The notes: generated by a model not told the origin, from the letters alone. Shown: positions 15,500 to 25,304, counted from the first letter of the stretch. The stretch is 64,000 nucleotides of DNA from an uncultured Acidimicrobiales bacterium (GCA_951812975.1 CATOTC010000001.1:962001-1026000), one strand, 5' to 3'. Made by a program: numbers and translations.

Positions 15500-16513
15500 A
15501 TGAGCGTCGTCCTCGAAGCAGAGATCAGCCCTCAGATGAGCACCGAAGCTGCGGTGCGGTTGGCTGAACTCGCCGAAGAAGCCGGTTTCGCCAGGTTGGG
15601 CATCTCCGACGTGGTGTATTGGCCCGACTCGTTCATGGTCCAAGCGCTCTGCGCACAGGCCACCCGCCGCATCGCAGTGGGGGCGATGGTCACCAACCCC
15701 TACACACGTCACCCAGTCGTGTTGGCCGCAGCGCTCGCGACGCTCGACGACCTTGCCGGTGGTCGGGCATTCTGCGGGCTCGGTGTGGGGGCCGGCCTGG
15801 AGCCGTTGGGGATCGACTACCCGAAACCGGTTGCCGCGCTGCGCCGAGCCGTGACCGAGATCCGCACGTTGCTGGGCGGCGGGGAGGTGGGCGGCGAGCG
15901 CCTGATCCGTCCGCCGACGCATCCGATACCGATCTCCATCGGCACGCGCAGCCCTCAAGTGATGCGCTTGGCCGGAGAAGTGGCCGACATCGCCCTGGTC
16001 GGTGGGCGCTACCTCTCGGCGGGTCTGGCCGCGCAATACCGATCTTGGCTGGCCGAGGGTGCTGGGCGTGTTGGGCGCACGCTCGAGGACTTGGAGGTGG
16101 CGCCACGCCTGACGCTGTGCTGCTCTGCTGACGGCGACCTGGCCAGACGAAGCGTCAAGCGCTATGTCGCCCACTACCTCACCCTGATTCGCCCCGCTGA
16201 ACTGGATGTGGACCCCGATCGCATGACCGCCGTCGAGGCAGCTCTGGAGCGCAGCCAGGGTTGGTACTTCGACCACAACCGAACCGACGACAGTGCCCTC
16301 GACGAACTCATCGACAACCGTCTGGTGGAGGCGTTCACCATCGTCGGCACCCCCGAAGAGTGCGCGCAGCAGCTCGAAGCTGTGCTCGACATGGGTTTCA
16401 CCAGTGTCAGCCTCAATCTTGCCGCCACTGCCCGCCGCACCGCCGCGGAGGGCCTGGCCGAAACCATCACCTCGTTCTCCCCCGTTGTCGCCGCGCTGGC
16501 CTCTCATCTGTAG
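15500..16513 (+). CDS. LLM-class (luciferase-like, probably F420-dependent) oxidoreductase
   Basis: 337 residues. The bacterial-luciferase-like barrel is evident: LAELAEEAGFARLGISDV, IAVGAMVTNPYTRHPVVLAAALATLDDLAGGR and CGLGVGAGLEP, then IPISIGTRSPQVMRLAGEVAD. Actinobacterial members mostly use F420 or FMN to reduce or oxidise small molecules; the Mer/methylene-tetrahydromethanopterin-reductase-like subgroup is the closest in feel. The substrate cannot be inferred. It stands alone between the heme cluster and sdh. The 157 bases upstream hold no gene. Confidence 0.88.
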   Translation: MSVVLEAEISPQMSTEAAVRLAELAEEAGFARLGISDVVYWPDSFMVQALCAQATRRIAVGAMVTNPYTRHPVVLAAALATLDDLAGGRAFCGLGVGAGLEPLGIDYPKPVAALRRAVTEIRTLLGGGEVGGERLIRPPTHPIPISIGTRSPQVMRLAGEVADIALVGGRYLSAGLAAQYRSWLAEGAGRVGRTLEDLEVAPRLTLCCSADGDLARRSVKRYVAHYLTLIRPAELDVDPDRMTAVEAALERSQGWYFDHNRTDDSALDELIDNRLVEAFTIVGTPEECAQQLEAVLDMGFTSVSLNLAATARRTAAEGLAETITSFSPVVAALASHL

Positions 16514-16715
16514 GCCAGTCGAACGGAACGTCCTGCGCGGGGAACTGCTCCGTGCGGCCCGCGGAGGCGGAGTTCGGAGCGTTCACAGAGGACGAACTCT
16601 CCTCGGCGCGTTCTGAGACGGGCCGGCGACTACGCTGCTGCTCTTCTCCAGTTAGCTAGGGACCCGATAGACAGATACCGTTTCACCCAAGCGAAGCGAC
16701 CCGAAAGCAACATTC

Positions 16716-17528
16716 ATGGCGCAGACCTCCACGCGGCAGACCCAGGGCCAACACGAGGTCGCGCCCGTCCATCGGCGACCGAAGCAGCTCCCGTGGCCTC
16801 TGAGCCTCTACCAGTCCGCGATCGGCAAGAAGTACGCCATGGCGATCTCGGGCATCGGTCTGCTCGGTTTCGTGGTCGTCCACATGATCGGCAACCTGCA
16901 CCTCTATGAGGGCCCGGTGCAGGTGCACGAATACGGTGAGGCTCTGCGTGACCTCGGCGGACACCTGGCCCCTCGCACCTTCCTGTTGTGGGTGATGCGC
17001 CTCGGTCTCATCGCCATGTTCGCGATCCACATCCACAGCGCCTACTCACTCAGTCGCATGAGCCTGAAGGCCGACGATTCATACGCCGGCAAGCGCAACT
17101 ACATCGCTGCCAATTTTGCCAGCCGCACGATGCGCTGGACCGGCCCGATCGTGCTGCTCTACCTGCTGTTCCACCTCGCCGACCTCACCTGGGGCTGGTG
17201 GCTCGGCGACGAGTACGTGCGCGGCGACATCTACCACAATGTCGTCGAGTCGATGAGCTCGCTGCCCGTGGCGATCATCTACATCGTCGCCAACGTTGCG
17301 TTGGCGATGCACATTTTCCACGGCACGTGGTCGATGTTCCAGACCCTGGGAATCAACAACCCCAAGTTCAACGATCTGCGCCGCGGCATCGCCGGAACCC
17401 TCGCCGCGGTCATCCTCATCGGAAACCTGAGCTTCCCGATAGCCGTTCAAGCGGGCCTGCTCAACGAGGACAACCGCTCCGTCCCAGTCGGAGAGTTCAA
17501 CCCCGACGAAAGCAGCGCCGATGCTTGA
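16716..17528 (+). CDS. sdhC: Succinate dehydrogenase cytochrome b558 subunit
   Basis: 270 residues with five predicted membrane spans, the single-subunit b558 type of class B succinate:quinone reductases. His residues that would bind the two hemes occur in [37 protein letters not shown] and [10 protein letters not shown]. The enzyme passes electrons from succinate to menaquinone in the cytoplasmic membrane. The first 30 residues are a polar N-terminal tail. The gene overlaps sdhA by eight bases. About 200 bases upstream carry no gene and no strong repeat. Confidence 0.93.
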   Translation: MAQTSTRQTQGQHEVAPVHRRPKQLPWPLSLYQSAIGKKYAMAISGIGLLGFVVVHMIGNLHLYEGPVQVHEYGEALRDLGGHLAPRTFLLWVMRLGLIAMFAIHIHSAYSLSRMSLKADDSYAGKRNYIAANFASRTMRWTGPIVLLYLLFHLADLTWGWWLGDEYVRGDIYHNVVESMSSLPVAIIYIVANVALAMHIFHGTWSMFQTLGINNPKFNDLRRGIAGTLAAVILIGNLSFPIAVQAGLLNEDNRSVPVGEFNPDESSADA

Positions 17529-19434
17529 CGCAAGGATCCCCGACGGGCCGATTGCCGAGAAGTGGGACAATCACAAGTTCTCGGTGAAGCTGGTCAACCC
17601 GGCCAACAAACGCAAGTTCGACATTATCGTCGTGGGCACCGGACTGGCCGGCGCATCTGCTGCAGCCTCGCTCGCCGAACTCGGTTACAACGTCAAGGCG
17701 TTCACGTTCCACGACTCGCCGAGACGGGCCCACTCGATCGCCGCACAAGGCGGCATCAACGCCGCCAAGAACTACCGCAACGACGGTGACTCGGTATACC
17801 GCCTCTTCTATGACACCGTGAAAGGCGGCGACTACCGCTCGCGCGAGGCCAACGTCTACCGCCTGGCGCAAGTCTCGGTTGACATCATCGACCAGTGCGC
17901 CGCTCAAGGAGTGCCCTTCGCCCGGGAGTACGGCGGCCTGCTAGCCAACCGCTCGTTCGGCGGTGCTCAAGTCAGCCGCACCTTCTACGCCCGGGGACAG
18001 ACCGGTCAGCAGTTGCTGCTCGGCGCCTACCAAGCCCTGGCAGCTCAGGTAAGGGCCGGGAAGGTCACTCTCTACAACCGATCGGACATGCTCGACGTCG
18101 TCATAAAGGACGGCCATGCGTGCGGCATAGTCACCCGCGACTTGCTCACCGGCGAGGTCCACGCCCACAGCGCCCACGCGGTTGTGTTGGCTACCGGCGG
18201 CTACGGCAACGTCTACTACCTGTCGACCAACGCCATGGCCTGCAACGTGACCGCGGCGTGGCGTGCACATCGCAAGGGCGCCCTGTTCGCCAACCCCTGC
18301 TACACGCAGATCCACCCGACCTGCATCCCGGTCAGCGACGAGTTCCAGTCGAAGCTCACCCTGATGTCGGAGTCGTTGCGCAACGACGGACGGATCTGGG
18401 TGCCGCGCCAACTCGACGACGCCCGATCCGCCGCGGACATCCCCGAATCAGAGCGCTACTACTACCTCGAAGAGAAGTATCCGTCGTTCGGCAACCTGGT
18501 GCCCCGCGATGTGGCGAGCCGCAACGCCAAGACTGTGGTCGATGAAGGCCGCGGCGTCGGTCCCCTCAAGAACGGGGTCTACCTCGACTTCGCCGCGGCG
18601 ATCGCCCGCGACGGGGTTGAAGCGGTACGGGAACGGTACGGCAACCTCTTCGACATGTACGAGCGCATCACCGGCGAAGACCCTTACAGCCTGCCCATGC
18701 GAATCTACCCTGCGACCCACTACACCATGGGCGGACTCTGGGTGGACTACAACCTGATGACCACCGTGCCGGGGCTCTACTGCCTCGGCGAGGCCAACTT
18801 CTCTGACCACGGCGCCAACCGACTGGGTGCCTCGGCGCTGATGCAGGGACTCGCAGACGGCTATTTCGTGCTGCCCTACACGATCGGCGATCATCTCGCC
18901 CCCAAGCTCGGTGACGCCCCAGTGCCCACGACAGATCCGGTCTTCGCCGAAGCACTCGCCGAGGTGGACCGGCGAACCAGGAGTTGGACTCAGGTGAAAG
19001 GCACCCGATCCGTCGAGCACTACCACCGCGAACTCGGCAAGATTGTCTGGGAGTACTGCGGTATGGCCCGCAACAAGACGGGTCTGGAGAAGGCCCTGTC
19101 TGAGATTCCCGCTCTACGTGAAGAGTTTCGCAAGAACGTCAAGGTGCTGGGAAGTCCCGACGGGGTGAACCAGCAACTGGAGAAGGTCAACCGGGTTGAC
19201 GACTTCATGGAGTTCGCGGAACTCAAGGTCCGTGATGCGTTGCACCGCGCCGAGAGCTGCGGCGGCCACTTCCGTGAGGAGTCCCAGACTCCCGAAGGCG
19301 AAGCGTTGCGCGATGACGAGAACTTCTCCTACGTCGCCGCCTGGGAATGGCGGGGACCTGATGCCGACCCGGTGCTGCACAAGGAGCATCTCAACTTCGA
19401 GAACGTCCAACTGACCCAGCGCAGCTACAAGTAG
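17521..19434 (+). CDS. sdhA: Succinate dehydrogenase flavoprotein subunit
   Basis: 637 residues, typical for class B enzymes. The dinucleotide fold [19 protein letters not shown] lies at residues 36-54 and the FAD-linking His in [16 protein letters not shown] near residue 77. Substrate residues occur in [14 protein letters not shown] and [15 protein letters not shown]. It oxidises succinate to fumarate in the TCA cycle. It overlaps sdhC upstream and precedes sdhB by ten bases, forming an sdhCAB operon in the usual actinobacterial order. Confidence 0.95.
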   Translation: MLDARIPDGPIAEKWDNHKFSVKLVNPANKRKFDIIVVGTGLAGASAAASLAELGYNVKAFTFHDSPRRAHSIAAQGGINAAKNYRNDGDSVYRLFYDTVKGGDYRSREANVYRLAQVSVDIIDQCAAQGVPFAREYGGLLANRSFGGAQVSRTFYARGQTGQQLLLGAYQALAAQVRAGKVTLYNRSDMLDVVIKDGHACGIVTRDLLTGEVHAHSAHAVVLATGGYGNVYYLSTNAMACNVTAAWRAHRKGALFANPCYTQIHPTCIPVSDEFQSKLTLMSESLRNDGRIWVPRQLDDARSAADIPESERYYYLEEKYPSFGNLVPRDVASRNAKTVVDEGRGVGPLKNGVYLDFAAAIARDGVEAVRERYGNLFDMYERITGEDPYSLPMRIYPATHYTMGGLWVDYNLMTTVPGLYCLGEANFSDHGANRLGASALMQGLADGYFVLPYTIGDHLAPKLGDAPVPTTDPVFAEALAEVDRRTRSWTQVKGTRSVEHYHRELGKIVWEYCGMARNKTGLEKALSEIPALREEFRKNVKVLGSPDGVNQQLEKVNRVDDFMEFAELKVRDALHRAESCGGHFREESQTPEGEALRDDENFSYVAAWEWRGPDADPVLHKEHLNFENVQLTQRSYK

Positions 19435-19444
19435 GGGCCACAAG

Positions 19445-20254
19445 ATGAGCAGTACCGAAAGCACTGATAACGGCAGTGTGGAACAAGACAGAGCGCTGAA
19501 CCTCAAACTGAGGATCTGGCGCCAGGACGGACCGCACGCCGAAGGGTCGTTCCTCGACGTTGATGCCGACCAGATCCCCACCGACGCCTCGTTCCTGGAA
19601 ATGCTCGACATGGTCAACGAGCGGTTGATCGAAGACGACATCGAGCCGATCACGTTCCCCCACGACTGCCGCGAAGGGATCTGCGGTACCTGTGGCGTGA
19701 TGATCAACGGCCAGGCCCACGGACCTGAGAGAGCCACCGCCACCTGCCAGCTGCACATGCGCAAGTTCCGCGACGGCGACCAGATTGTGATCGAGCCGTG
19801 GCGCGCCGCCGCCTTCCCGGTGCTGAAGGATCTCATGGTCGACCGGCGTGCCTTCGACCGCATCATCGAGGCAGGCGGGTATATCTCCGCCCCTACCGGC
19901 ACACCGCAGGACGCCAACGAAATCCCGGTGCCGAAAGAGGTGGCTGACACCGCCATGGACGCCGCGGCCTGTATCGGCTGTGGTGCTTGTGTGGCGGCTT
20001 GCCCCAACTCGGCAGCTCAACTGTTCACCTCCGCCAAACTCGCCCACCTCAACGTTTTGCCACAGGGTCAACCCGAGCGCTGGAGACGCACCGAGGCGAT
20101 GGTGGAGACGATGGAGGACTACTTCGGTTCCTGCACCAACCACGGTGAATGCCACGAAGCATGCCCCAAGGAGATCTCGCTCGACTTCATTGCCTTCATG
20201 AACCGCGACTACATCAAGTCGAAAAGCAAGAACCGCAGTCTCGCCAGTCAATAG
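19445..20254 (+). CDS. sdhB: Succinate dehydrogenase iron-sulfur subunit
   Basis: 269 residues. The plant-type [2Fe-2S] motif is [10 protein letters not shown] with a later Cys in TATCQLH; the second domain has [12 protein letters not shown] and [12 protein letters not shown] for the [4Fe-4S] and [3Fe-4S] clusters. It links the SdhA flavin to the SdhC hemes. The ATG follows sdhA by ten bases with GGGGCC(A)C as a poor ribosome site, consistent with coupling. The gene ends the operon; the structured region 20323-20692 follows. Confidence 0.95.
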   Translation: MSSTESTDNGSVEQDRALNLKLRIWRQDGPHAEGSFLDVDADQIPTDASFLEMLDMVNERLIEDDIEPITFPHDCREGICGTCGVMINGQAHGPERATATCQLHMRKFRDGDQIVIEPWRAAAFPVLKDLMVDRRAFDRIIEAGGYISAPTGTPQDANEIPVPKEVADTAMDAAACIGCGACVAACPNSAAQLFTSAKLAHLNVLPQGQPERWRRTEAMVETMEDYFGSCTNHGECHEACPKEISLDFIAFMNRDYIKSKSKNRSLASQ

Positions 20255-20322
20255 CTCCGGTCCGCCGATTCACGCTCGGATTCGCAGGTCTACCGGGCGG
20301 TCGCGTCGCTGTCGGCGTTGCT

Positions 20323-20648
20323 TGACGAGTCTGCCTATCTGTGAAACAGTGACCAGTGTCACACCTCGGCAGATAGGTTGATTCCGCTCGGTTGAGGCAA
20401 CCGCCTCAACCCCTCAACTTCTCTGCCTGTGACAGAAGGGAGGAGGCGCACGACGAAAGCAGGAAGTCGGACAGGCATTCGAAAATGGCCGATGCCCTGC
20501 ACTCTTGTTGCCATACGAACCCACGTTGCACCGTGGACGGGACCGCTCCCACAAGCTTCTCGCGCCCGATGCGCCCAAGAGGCGACCGGAGAAGCGCTTA
20601 GAGAGAAGATCCCAAAGGCCGCAGCAACGTAACGAGGACCTCTCTCGA
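20323..20648 (+). ncRNA. Candidate structured leader or small RNA upstream of the DUF368 gene
   Basis: No convincing ORF lies in the 501 bases between sdhB and the DUF368 gene, but the region is dense in complementary segments. CCTATCTG (20334-20341) can pair with CAGATAGG (20370-20377), enclosing a GTGAC/GTCAC hairpin (20349-20362). Alternatively GGCAGATAGGTTGA (20368-20381) pairs with 20414-20427 (13 of 14 positions counting one G-U), enclosing the perfect hairpin GGTTGAGGC/GCCTCAACC (20390-20411). The two outer stems share bases and exclude each other. Further stems occur near 20555-20595 and 20600-20645. A strong terminator follows. A riboswitch-like leader or a stand-alone small RNA are both possible; no known class was recognised. 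Confidence 0.4.
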
Positions 20649-20692
20649 ACAGGTGGGGTGTCCCTGTGGGGACACCCCACCTGTAGTTTTTG
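20649..20692 (+). terminator. Strong intrinsic terminator before the DUF368 gene
   Basis: A perfect 16-base stem with a four-base loop (arms 20649-20664 and 20669-20684, beginning ACAGGTGGGG) is followed by a run of five T at 20687-20691. It is the clearest factor-independent terminator of the window. It may end the sdhCAB message or act as the off-state of the structured leader, since the next start codon is only 64 bases downstream. Confidence 0.85.
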
Positions 20693-20755
20693 TTCCGGCC
20701 TGGCAGAGCGCCCGCCTGCGGGTAGCTTTGCCGACGTGCCTGCAGTGACTGCGAC

Positions 20756-21709
20756 ATGACAGCCGATACGACAGAGTCCCCGGGCGGCCTGGCCCGCCGA
20801 TACGGGCGCTTCGTCGGATGTGGGCTGCTGATGGGGGCCGCCGATGTCGTTCCCGGCGTTTCTGGGGGAACGATCGCTTTGGTGCTGGGGATCTACCAGC
20901 GCCTGATCCAAGCCATCCGCAGCGCGGCAAAGACCCTCTTGACATTCGCAAAAGCCGACCTGAGGGGGGCCTCAGCAGGCTTTAAGTCACTCGATTTCGG
21001 CTTTTTCGTCCCGCTGGGAATCGGCATCGTGGTGGCGGTCGGATCGTTGGCCGGGGCGATCGAGACACAGCTCCACGACAATCCCGAAGAAATGGCCGGG
21101 CTGTTCTTCGGCCTCATCGGCGCCTCGATTGTCGTTTCGCTACGACTCATAAGCCGACCGACGGCAGCCCACTACGCGCTGATGGCCGCAGTCGGGACAG
21201 TCCTGTTCGTGGTGCTCGGCTATCAGTCCGGGCCGGTGTCGGACCCCACTGCGATCATCCTGGTCGGGTCGGGCGCGCTGGCCGTCTGTGCCATGATCCT
21301 TCCAGGCATCTCCGGTTCGTTCATCTTGTTGATGATCGGCATGTACAGCACCGTTATCGGCGCGGTCAGTGACCGTGATTTCGCTGACATCGTGTTCGTC
21401 GGGTTGGGCGCCGCAATCGGTCTCGCCCTTTTCTCGTCGGCACTCGGCTGGGTCATGGACAGGCACGGCGACCTTGTCACGGCAGCCATGATCGGGCTGA
21501 TGCTCGGTTCGTTGAGAGTGTTGTGGCCCTGGCCCAACGGGGTGGGTGTGATATCCGAGCGACATGCCGACGTCATCGACGGCACGGGGCTGTCTTGGCC
21601 GGCATCGGGCGATCTGCCCGCACCGCTGATCCTTGCGGTGGTGGCATTCGGTGCGGTGATCGGCTTGGCCAAGGCAAGTGAAACCCTTGCTGCGCGGGAA
21701 CACAGTTGA
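20756..21709 (+). CDS. DUF368 membrane protein (undecaprenyl-phosphate translocase, PopT-like)
   Basis: 317 residues with about eight to ten membrane spans. The family hallmark is a duplicated motif: DVVPGVSGGTIALVLGIYQR near residue 28 and LPGISGSFILLMIGMYS near residue 185. DUF368 proteins have been identified as undecaprenyl-phosphate flippases (PopT) that recycle the lipid carrier for cell-wall synthesis; that function is carried over by family, not seen here. The ATG is preceded by the terminator at 20649-20692. The stop overlaps the TTG start of the cupredoxin gene. Confidence 0.85.
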   Translation: MTADTTESPGGLARRYGRFVGCGLLMGAADVVPGVSGGTIALVLGIYQRLIQAIRSAAKTLLTFAKADLRGASAGFKSLDFGFFVPLGIGIVVAVGSLAGAIETQLHDNPEEMAGLFFGLIGASIVVSLRLISRPTAAHYALMAAVGTVLFVVLGYQSGPVSDPTAIILVGSGALAVCAMILPGISGSFILLMIGMYSTVIGAVSDRDFADIVFVGLGAAIGLALFSSALGWVMDRHGDLVTAAMIGLMLGSLRVLWPWPNGVGVISERHADVIDGTGLSWPASGDLPAPLILAVVAFGAVIGLAKASETLAAREHS

Positions 21710-22155
21710 GATCGATTCCGCTGCTTCATCGTCTGCTTCTGAGTATCGCCACGGGGATCTCGGTGGTGATGGTCGTCGCGGCCTGCGCTGCCGACGACCC
21801 TCTTGGGGTCGACCTCGCGGAGGATGCGCCAGGACCCCAGATCGAGCGACCCGAGGACCTCGTTGATCTCACCGGCAATACCGAAATCACTGTCGAGGTC
21901 GGTGACAACTACTTCAGTCCTCGCAATTTCATCGTTGACCCCGGCACCGAGATCGTGTTCGTCAACGTGGGATTCACCCCTCACAACGTGGTTCCAGCAA
22001 ACGAGGGAGCGTTCGAGCGAATCCCCGACTCTGCGCTCGATGAAGGGCCGGTGACCCTGGTACTCGAGGACTCGGGCGATTACCCCCTCTTCTGCTCAAT
22101 CCACGGCACAGCGACCTTCGGCCAGACCGGCTACATCGTGGTGGCCGGCACCTGA
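21706..22155 (+). CDS. Cupredoxin-domain lipoprotein with Gln at the axial position
   Basis: 149 residues from a TTG overlapping the previous stop. A signal peptide ends with the lipobox VAAC (Cys about residue 27). The cupredoxin fold follows: VGDNYFSPRNFIVDPGTEI, FTPHNVV (His93), then FCSIHGTATFGQTGYIVV with Cys130 and His133. Plastocyanin-like relatives read CxxHGxxxxGM; here Gln140 stands where Met is expected, as in stellacyanins, which would lower the copper potential. It should carry electrons outside the membrane. Partners are unknown; a di-heme protein is encoded 1.5 kb downstream on the other strand. Confidence 0.85.
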   Translation: MRSIPLLHRLLLSIATGISVVMVVAACAADDPLGVDLAEDAPGPQIERPEDLVDLTGNTEITVEVGDNYFSPRNFIVDPGTEIVFVNVGFTPHNVVPANEGAFERIPDSALDEGPVTLVLEDSGDYPLFCSIHGTATFGQTGYIVVAGT

Positions 22156-22220
22156 CCAGCGCATTCTGGCAGAGCGCGGCCTTGGCTATTCGGGCAATCG
22201 GCACCGTACGATAGCGGGTC

Positions 22221-23651
22221 ATGAAGTCACGCTTCGCATCCCTCATCGTCCTGACCGTGCTGGTACTGATCGCTGCGGCATGCAGTTCAGGCGACGACGA
22301 CAGCTCCACAGCAGTCGACGACGCCACGACCACCGTCGAACCGGACGCCGATGGTAGCGGCACAGACAGCGATAACGGCGACGCCGACGTCACAGACACC
22401 GACAGCAGCGACTCCGGATCCGACGCGAGCGACGACGAACCCACCTACACCGTGCGCAGCGTGCCCGCCGACTATCCCACGATTCAGGCAGCCGTCGATG
22501 CGGCCGAACCCGGTGATCTGGTCCTCATCCACGAGGGGGTCTACAACGAAGCGGTCGTCGTGCAGACCGACAACATCGTGATCCGTGGAATCGACCGCAA
22601 CAAGGTGATCCTCGACGGCCAGTACGCCGAGATCGGAAGCGAGAACGGGATCATCATCTCAGCCAACGGAGTAGCCGTTGAGAACCTGACTATCCGCGCC
22701 TACACCCGCAACGGACTGTTCTGGACCGGCGACTACGGCAACGACTTCTTCGTCGACGGTTACCGAGCTTCGTACGTGACCGTACACAACGTCGGCGTGT
22801 ACGGGATCTACGCCTTCAACGCCCTCAACGGCCAGTTCGACCACACCTACGCCAGCGGGTCCGACGACTCGTCGTACTACGTCGGCCAGTGCCGCGACTG
22901 CAACGCCCTGCTCTATGAAGTCGAGGCCACCAACAGCCAACTCGGCTACTCCGGAACCAACTCGAGCGGGACCGTGATAGCCCGCTCGCACTTCCACAAC
23001 AACATGATCGGCGTGGTAACCAGCAGCCTGTCCACCGAACAACTGGCCCCGAACACCGGAACGATCATCGTCGGCAACTACATCCACGACAACAACAACG
23101 AACAGGTGCCGTCACGCAACCACAGCTATCAACTCGGGCTCGGCACGGGGGTCATCCTGGCCGGTACCACCGAGAACATTGTTGAACGGAACCGGATCGT
23201 CGACAACAACCGGGCCGGAGTGACCACGCTTGATTGGATCGCGGCGATCCTCGGCGGTGAAGTTGACTACAAGGCCGTCGGCAACATCGTGCGCGACAAC
23301 ATCATTCATGGATCGACACTTGATGCGGACCTCTTACTGGCACTCGAGTCGGTCGAGCAAGGCGGCCAACAGAACTGTTACTACGGCAACACTTTCGACA
23401 GTTCCACACCGGCCGATATCGAAGTCTCACTGAGTTGCGACAACCCGACGAACGAGGGGCTGGTGCCACTTGATCAGCTGATCGCCAAGTTCAACATCGG
23501 CTTCGACCCCATCGACTACCGGGACGCTCCCGTACCCGAATACAACTTCGAAAACATGCCTGGCGACCCGGCGACCGACCCGCCTCAGCCGGCGATCAAC
23601 CTGCCGATGGCCTTGGACCTCGACAGCATCGCGATTCCACCCGCGAGTTGA
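22221..23651 (+). CDS. Parallel beta-helix (NosD/pectate-lyase-like) lipoprotein
   Basis: 476 residues. Signal peptide with lipobox IAAAC (Cys about residue 21), then an acidic Asp/Ser/Thr linker to residue 75. The remainder is a right-handed beta-helix: YPTIQAAVDAAEPGDLVLI opens the coil, followed by repeated turns such as NIVIRGIDRNKVILDG, GVAVENLTIRAYTRNGLFW and GTIIVGNYIHDNNNEQV. Such PbH1/NosD-like proteins bind or cleave polysaccharides, or assist metal centres; no catalytic set could be assigned. It stands 65 bases after the cupredoxin, so co-transcription is possible. Confidence 0.83.
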   Translation: MKSRFASLIVLTVLVLIAAACSSGDDDSSTAVDDATTTVEPDADGSGTDSDNGDADVTDTDSSDSGSDASDDEPTYTVRSVPADYPTIQAAVDAAEPGDLVLIHEGVYNEAVVVQTDNIVIRGIDRNKVILDGQYAEIGSENGIIISANGVAVENLTIRAYTRNGLFWTGDYGNDFFVDGYRASYVTVHNVGVYGIYAFNALNGQFDHTYASGSDDSSYYVGQCRDCNALLYEVEATNSQLGYSGTNSSGTVIARSHFHNNMIGVVTSSLSTEQLAPNTGTIIVGNYIHDNNNEQVPSRNHSYQLGLGTGVILAGTTENIVERNRIVDNNRAGVTTLDWIAAILGGEVDYKAVGNIVRDNIIHGSTLDADLLLALESVEQGGQQNCYYGNTFDSSTPADIEVSLSCDNPTNEGLVPLDQLIAKFNIGFDPIDYRDAPVPEYNFENMPGDPATDPPQPAINLPMALDLDSIAIPPAS

Positions 23652-23680
23652 TTCGGCGGCGACCCGGGACGGGCGGCGGA

Positions 23681-25168
23681 TCAGAGCGCTTCGAGAAAGC
23701 GGACCAGCGCGGCTCGCTCAGCAGCACTCAGTTCGGAGAATGCCGTGGCGCTGTGTTGTGCCTCCCCTCCATGCCACAAGATCGCCTCTGAGAAGTTCCG
23801 GGCCCGGCCGTCATGCAACAAATAGGTCTGGCCGTTGACGGTCTCGAACAGGCCGATCCCCCACAGCGGGGGTGTGCGCCACTCGACGCCGACCGGTTCA
23901 CCTCCGACGGTCTGATCGCTCAGTCCCTCTCCGAGGTCGTGGAGCAGCAGGTCGCTGTAGGGGCTGATCTGTTGAAGGCTGAGACCCTGGACTGCTCCGA
24001 CACCGGTGCGAAATGACGATGTGTGGCATGCGCTGCATCCGATCGTGTTGAACAGTTCCCACCCGCGCTGGACTTCGGGGTCGTCGATGTCACGGACTGC
24101 AGGCACGGCCAAGGCCCGCGCGTAAAAAGAGAGCTTGAAGAGCGCCTCGTCAGAGACCTCTCCGTCGAATTCATAGCCGTCGCTCCCCTTCAAGCCTCCG
24201 CCGAATCCGGCCGGTTCGTAGTATGCGCTGACCGGGAGTCCCCGGCGCTCGCACAGACCACCACGATCACAGGCTTCGTCGGGAAAGTAACGACTGGTGA
24301 GTCCCAGATCACCGAACAGCGCCGTTGCGGTCTGCTGCTCGACGCTGGGTTGAGTCGCGTTCCAGCCGAATCGTCCCAGTACTTCGGTGCCGCTCAATAA
24401 TTCCACAGCCTCGCCCGTCCGCCCGCTGATCCCGTCGCCGTCTCGGTCTTCGGGATCAGCGTTGGCGATGAGATCGGCGGCCGGGATCAGCTCGAGGAGT
24501 CCCAGTCCCGACAGGTGGGGAGCCACCCGCGGGCGCAACACCACACTGTCTGGGAGGGCGCCGGCGGGGAGGGCGCCGGCGGGGAGGGCGCCGTCGGGGA
24601 GGGCGCCGTCGGCCAGAACGGCCGTGTAGTCGGGACTGCGCAACGAATACTCTTCGCCGTCTGCGAAGGTGCCGACAAGTTCCGTGTAGCTGACTATCAC
24701 ATGTCCTTCGGCAACTGCGCCGTGAGCCCTCTCGGTCAACTGGTCTCCGAAGAGTCGCCGCGTTTCTGGATCGGTGTCGGCGAGCAGGACGATGAACCCG
24801 CTCGGCAGTGGACCGTCACCGGTCGGGCCTGCGGCACGTCCGTCGCCTGCGTGGCAGGACGAGCAGGAATCAGTGACGTAATGAGGCCCCAGTCCGGAGA
24901 ACTCCGCGTCGGACTCTGCGATCCACTGAGCCTCAAAAAGGTCGGTGCCTTCGGCGAAGATCTGACGTTCGTAGTCGTTGATGTTGCGGGCGGTGAGTCC
25001 GAAAGCGCGTTCTGTGTCGTCGAACGCCGTGGTCATCCCCCCTGAACGGGCTACCAGTTCCGCCCATCGGGTGACCTGTGGTCCGCGGTCGGCCTGACCG
25101 GAGTGGCCACACGCAACGACGATGAGTGTCAGCACTGCGAACAGTCCGACCAGGGTTGTTCTCACCAC
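23681..25168 (-). CDS. Di-heme oxidoreductase lipoprotein (DUF1111 family)
   Basis: About 495 residues from a GTG at 25168 (another GTG at 25165). The frame stays open upstream through a 15-bp minisatellite, but starting here gives a clean signal peptide ending in the lipobox VVAC. Two CxxCH heme sites are present: CSSCHAGDG in the N-terminal domain and IGCSACHTS in the C-terminal domain, with FGWNATQPSVEQQTA between them, as in the DUF1111/'thiol oxidoreductase' family related to bacterial cytochrome c peroxidases. It probably moves electrons outside the membrane. Residues encoded by 24552-24611 are a short GALPA/GALPD repeat not typical of the family. Confidence 0.85.
   Translation of the reverse strand: MVRTTLVGLFAVLTLIVVACGHSGQADRGPQVTRWAELVARSGGMTTAFDDTERAFGLTARNINDYERQIFAEGTDLFEAQWIAESDAEFSGLGPHYVTDSCSSCHAGDGRAAGPTGDGPLPSGFIVLLADTDPETRRLFGDQLTERAHGAVAEGHVIVSYTELVGTFADGEEYSLRSPDYTAVLADGALPDGALPAGALPAGALPDSVVLRPRVAPHLSGLGLLELIPAADLIANADPEDRDGDGISGRTGEAVELLSGTEVLGRFGWNATQPSVEQQTATALFGDLGLTSRYFPDEACDRGGLCERRGLPVSAYYEPAGFGGGLKGSDGYEFDGEVSDEALFKLSFYARALAVPAVRDIDDPEVQRGWELFNTIGCSACHTSSFRTGVGAVQGLSLQQISPYSDLLLHDLGEGLSDQTVGGEPVGVEWRTPPLWGIGLFETVNGQTYLLHDGRARNFSEAILWHGGEAQHSATAFSELSAAERAALVRFLEAL
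24552..24611 (-). repeat. 15-bp tandem repeat inside the di-heme gene
   Basis: Four consecutive 15-base units (GGGAGGGCGCCGGCG or with GTCG) at 24552, 24567, 24582 and 24597 encode alternating GALPA/GALPD pentapeptides in the minus-strand protein. Copies differ only at one base, suggesting recent slippage. Confidence 0.9.
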
Positions 25169-25175
25169 TACGTTG

Positions 25176-25304
25176 TATCCCGACACACTGGATCCCGGCA
25201 CACCGGATCCCGGCACGTCGTATCCCGGCACACTGAATCCCGGCACGTCGTATCGCGGCACACTGGATCCCGGCACGTCGTATCCTGCCACGCCCTATCC
25301 TGGC
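25176..25304. repeat. 15-bp minisatellite, about nine units
   Basis: Units such as GATCCCGGCACGTCG and TATCCCGGCACACTG follow each other from 25176 to about 25304 with exact 15-base period, between the di-heme gene and the SCP2 gene. Because the period is a multiple of three, both strands stay open across it and artificially lengthen neighbouring frames. Alternating unit types indicate expansion of a 30-base dimer. Confidence 0.9.

Noticed and set aside
15287-16507. 406-residue minus-strand ORF
   Set aside because: It is the antisense shadow of the LLM oxidoreductase, which carries recognisable motifs.
20323-20692. tmRNA, RNase P RNA, SRP RNA or 6C motif
   Set aside because: Diagnostic conserved segments such as the tRNA-like end, the RNase P core or the SRP GGAAGG loop were not found.
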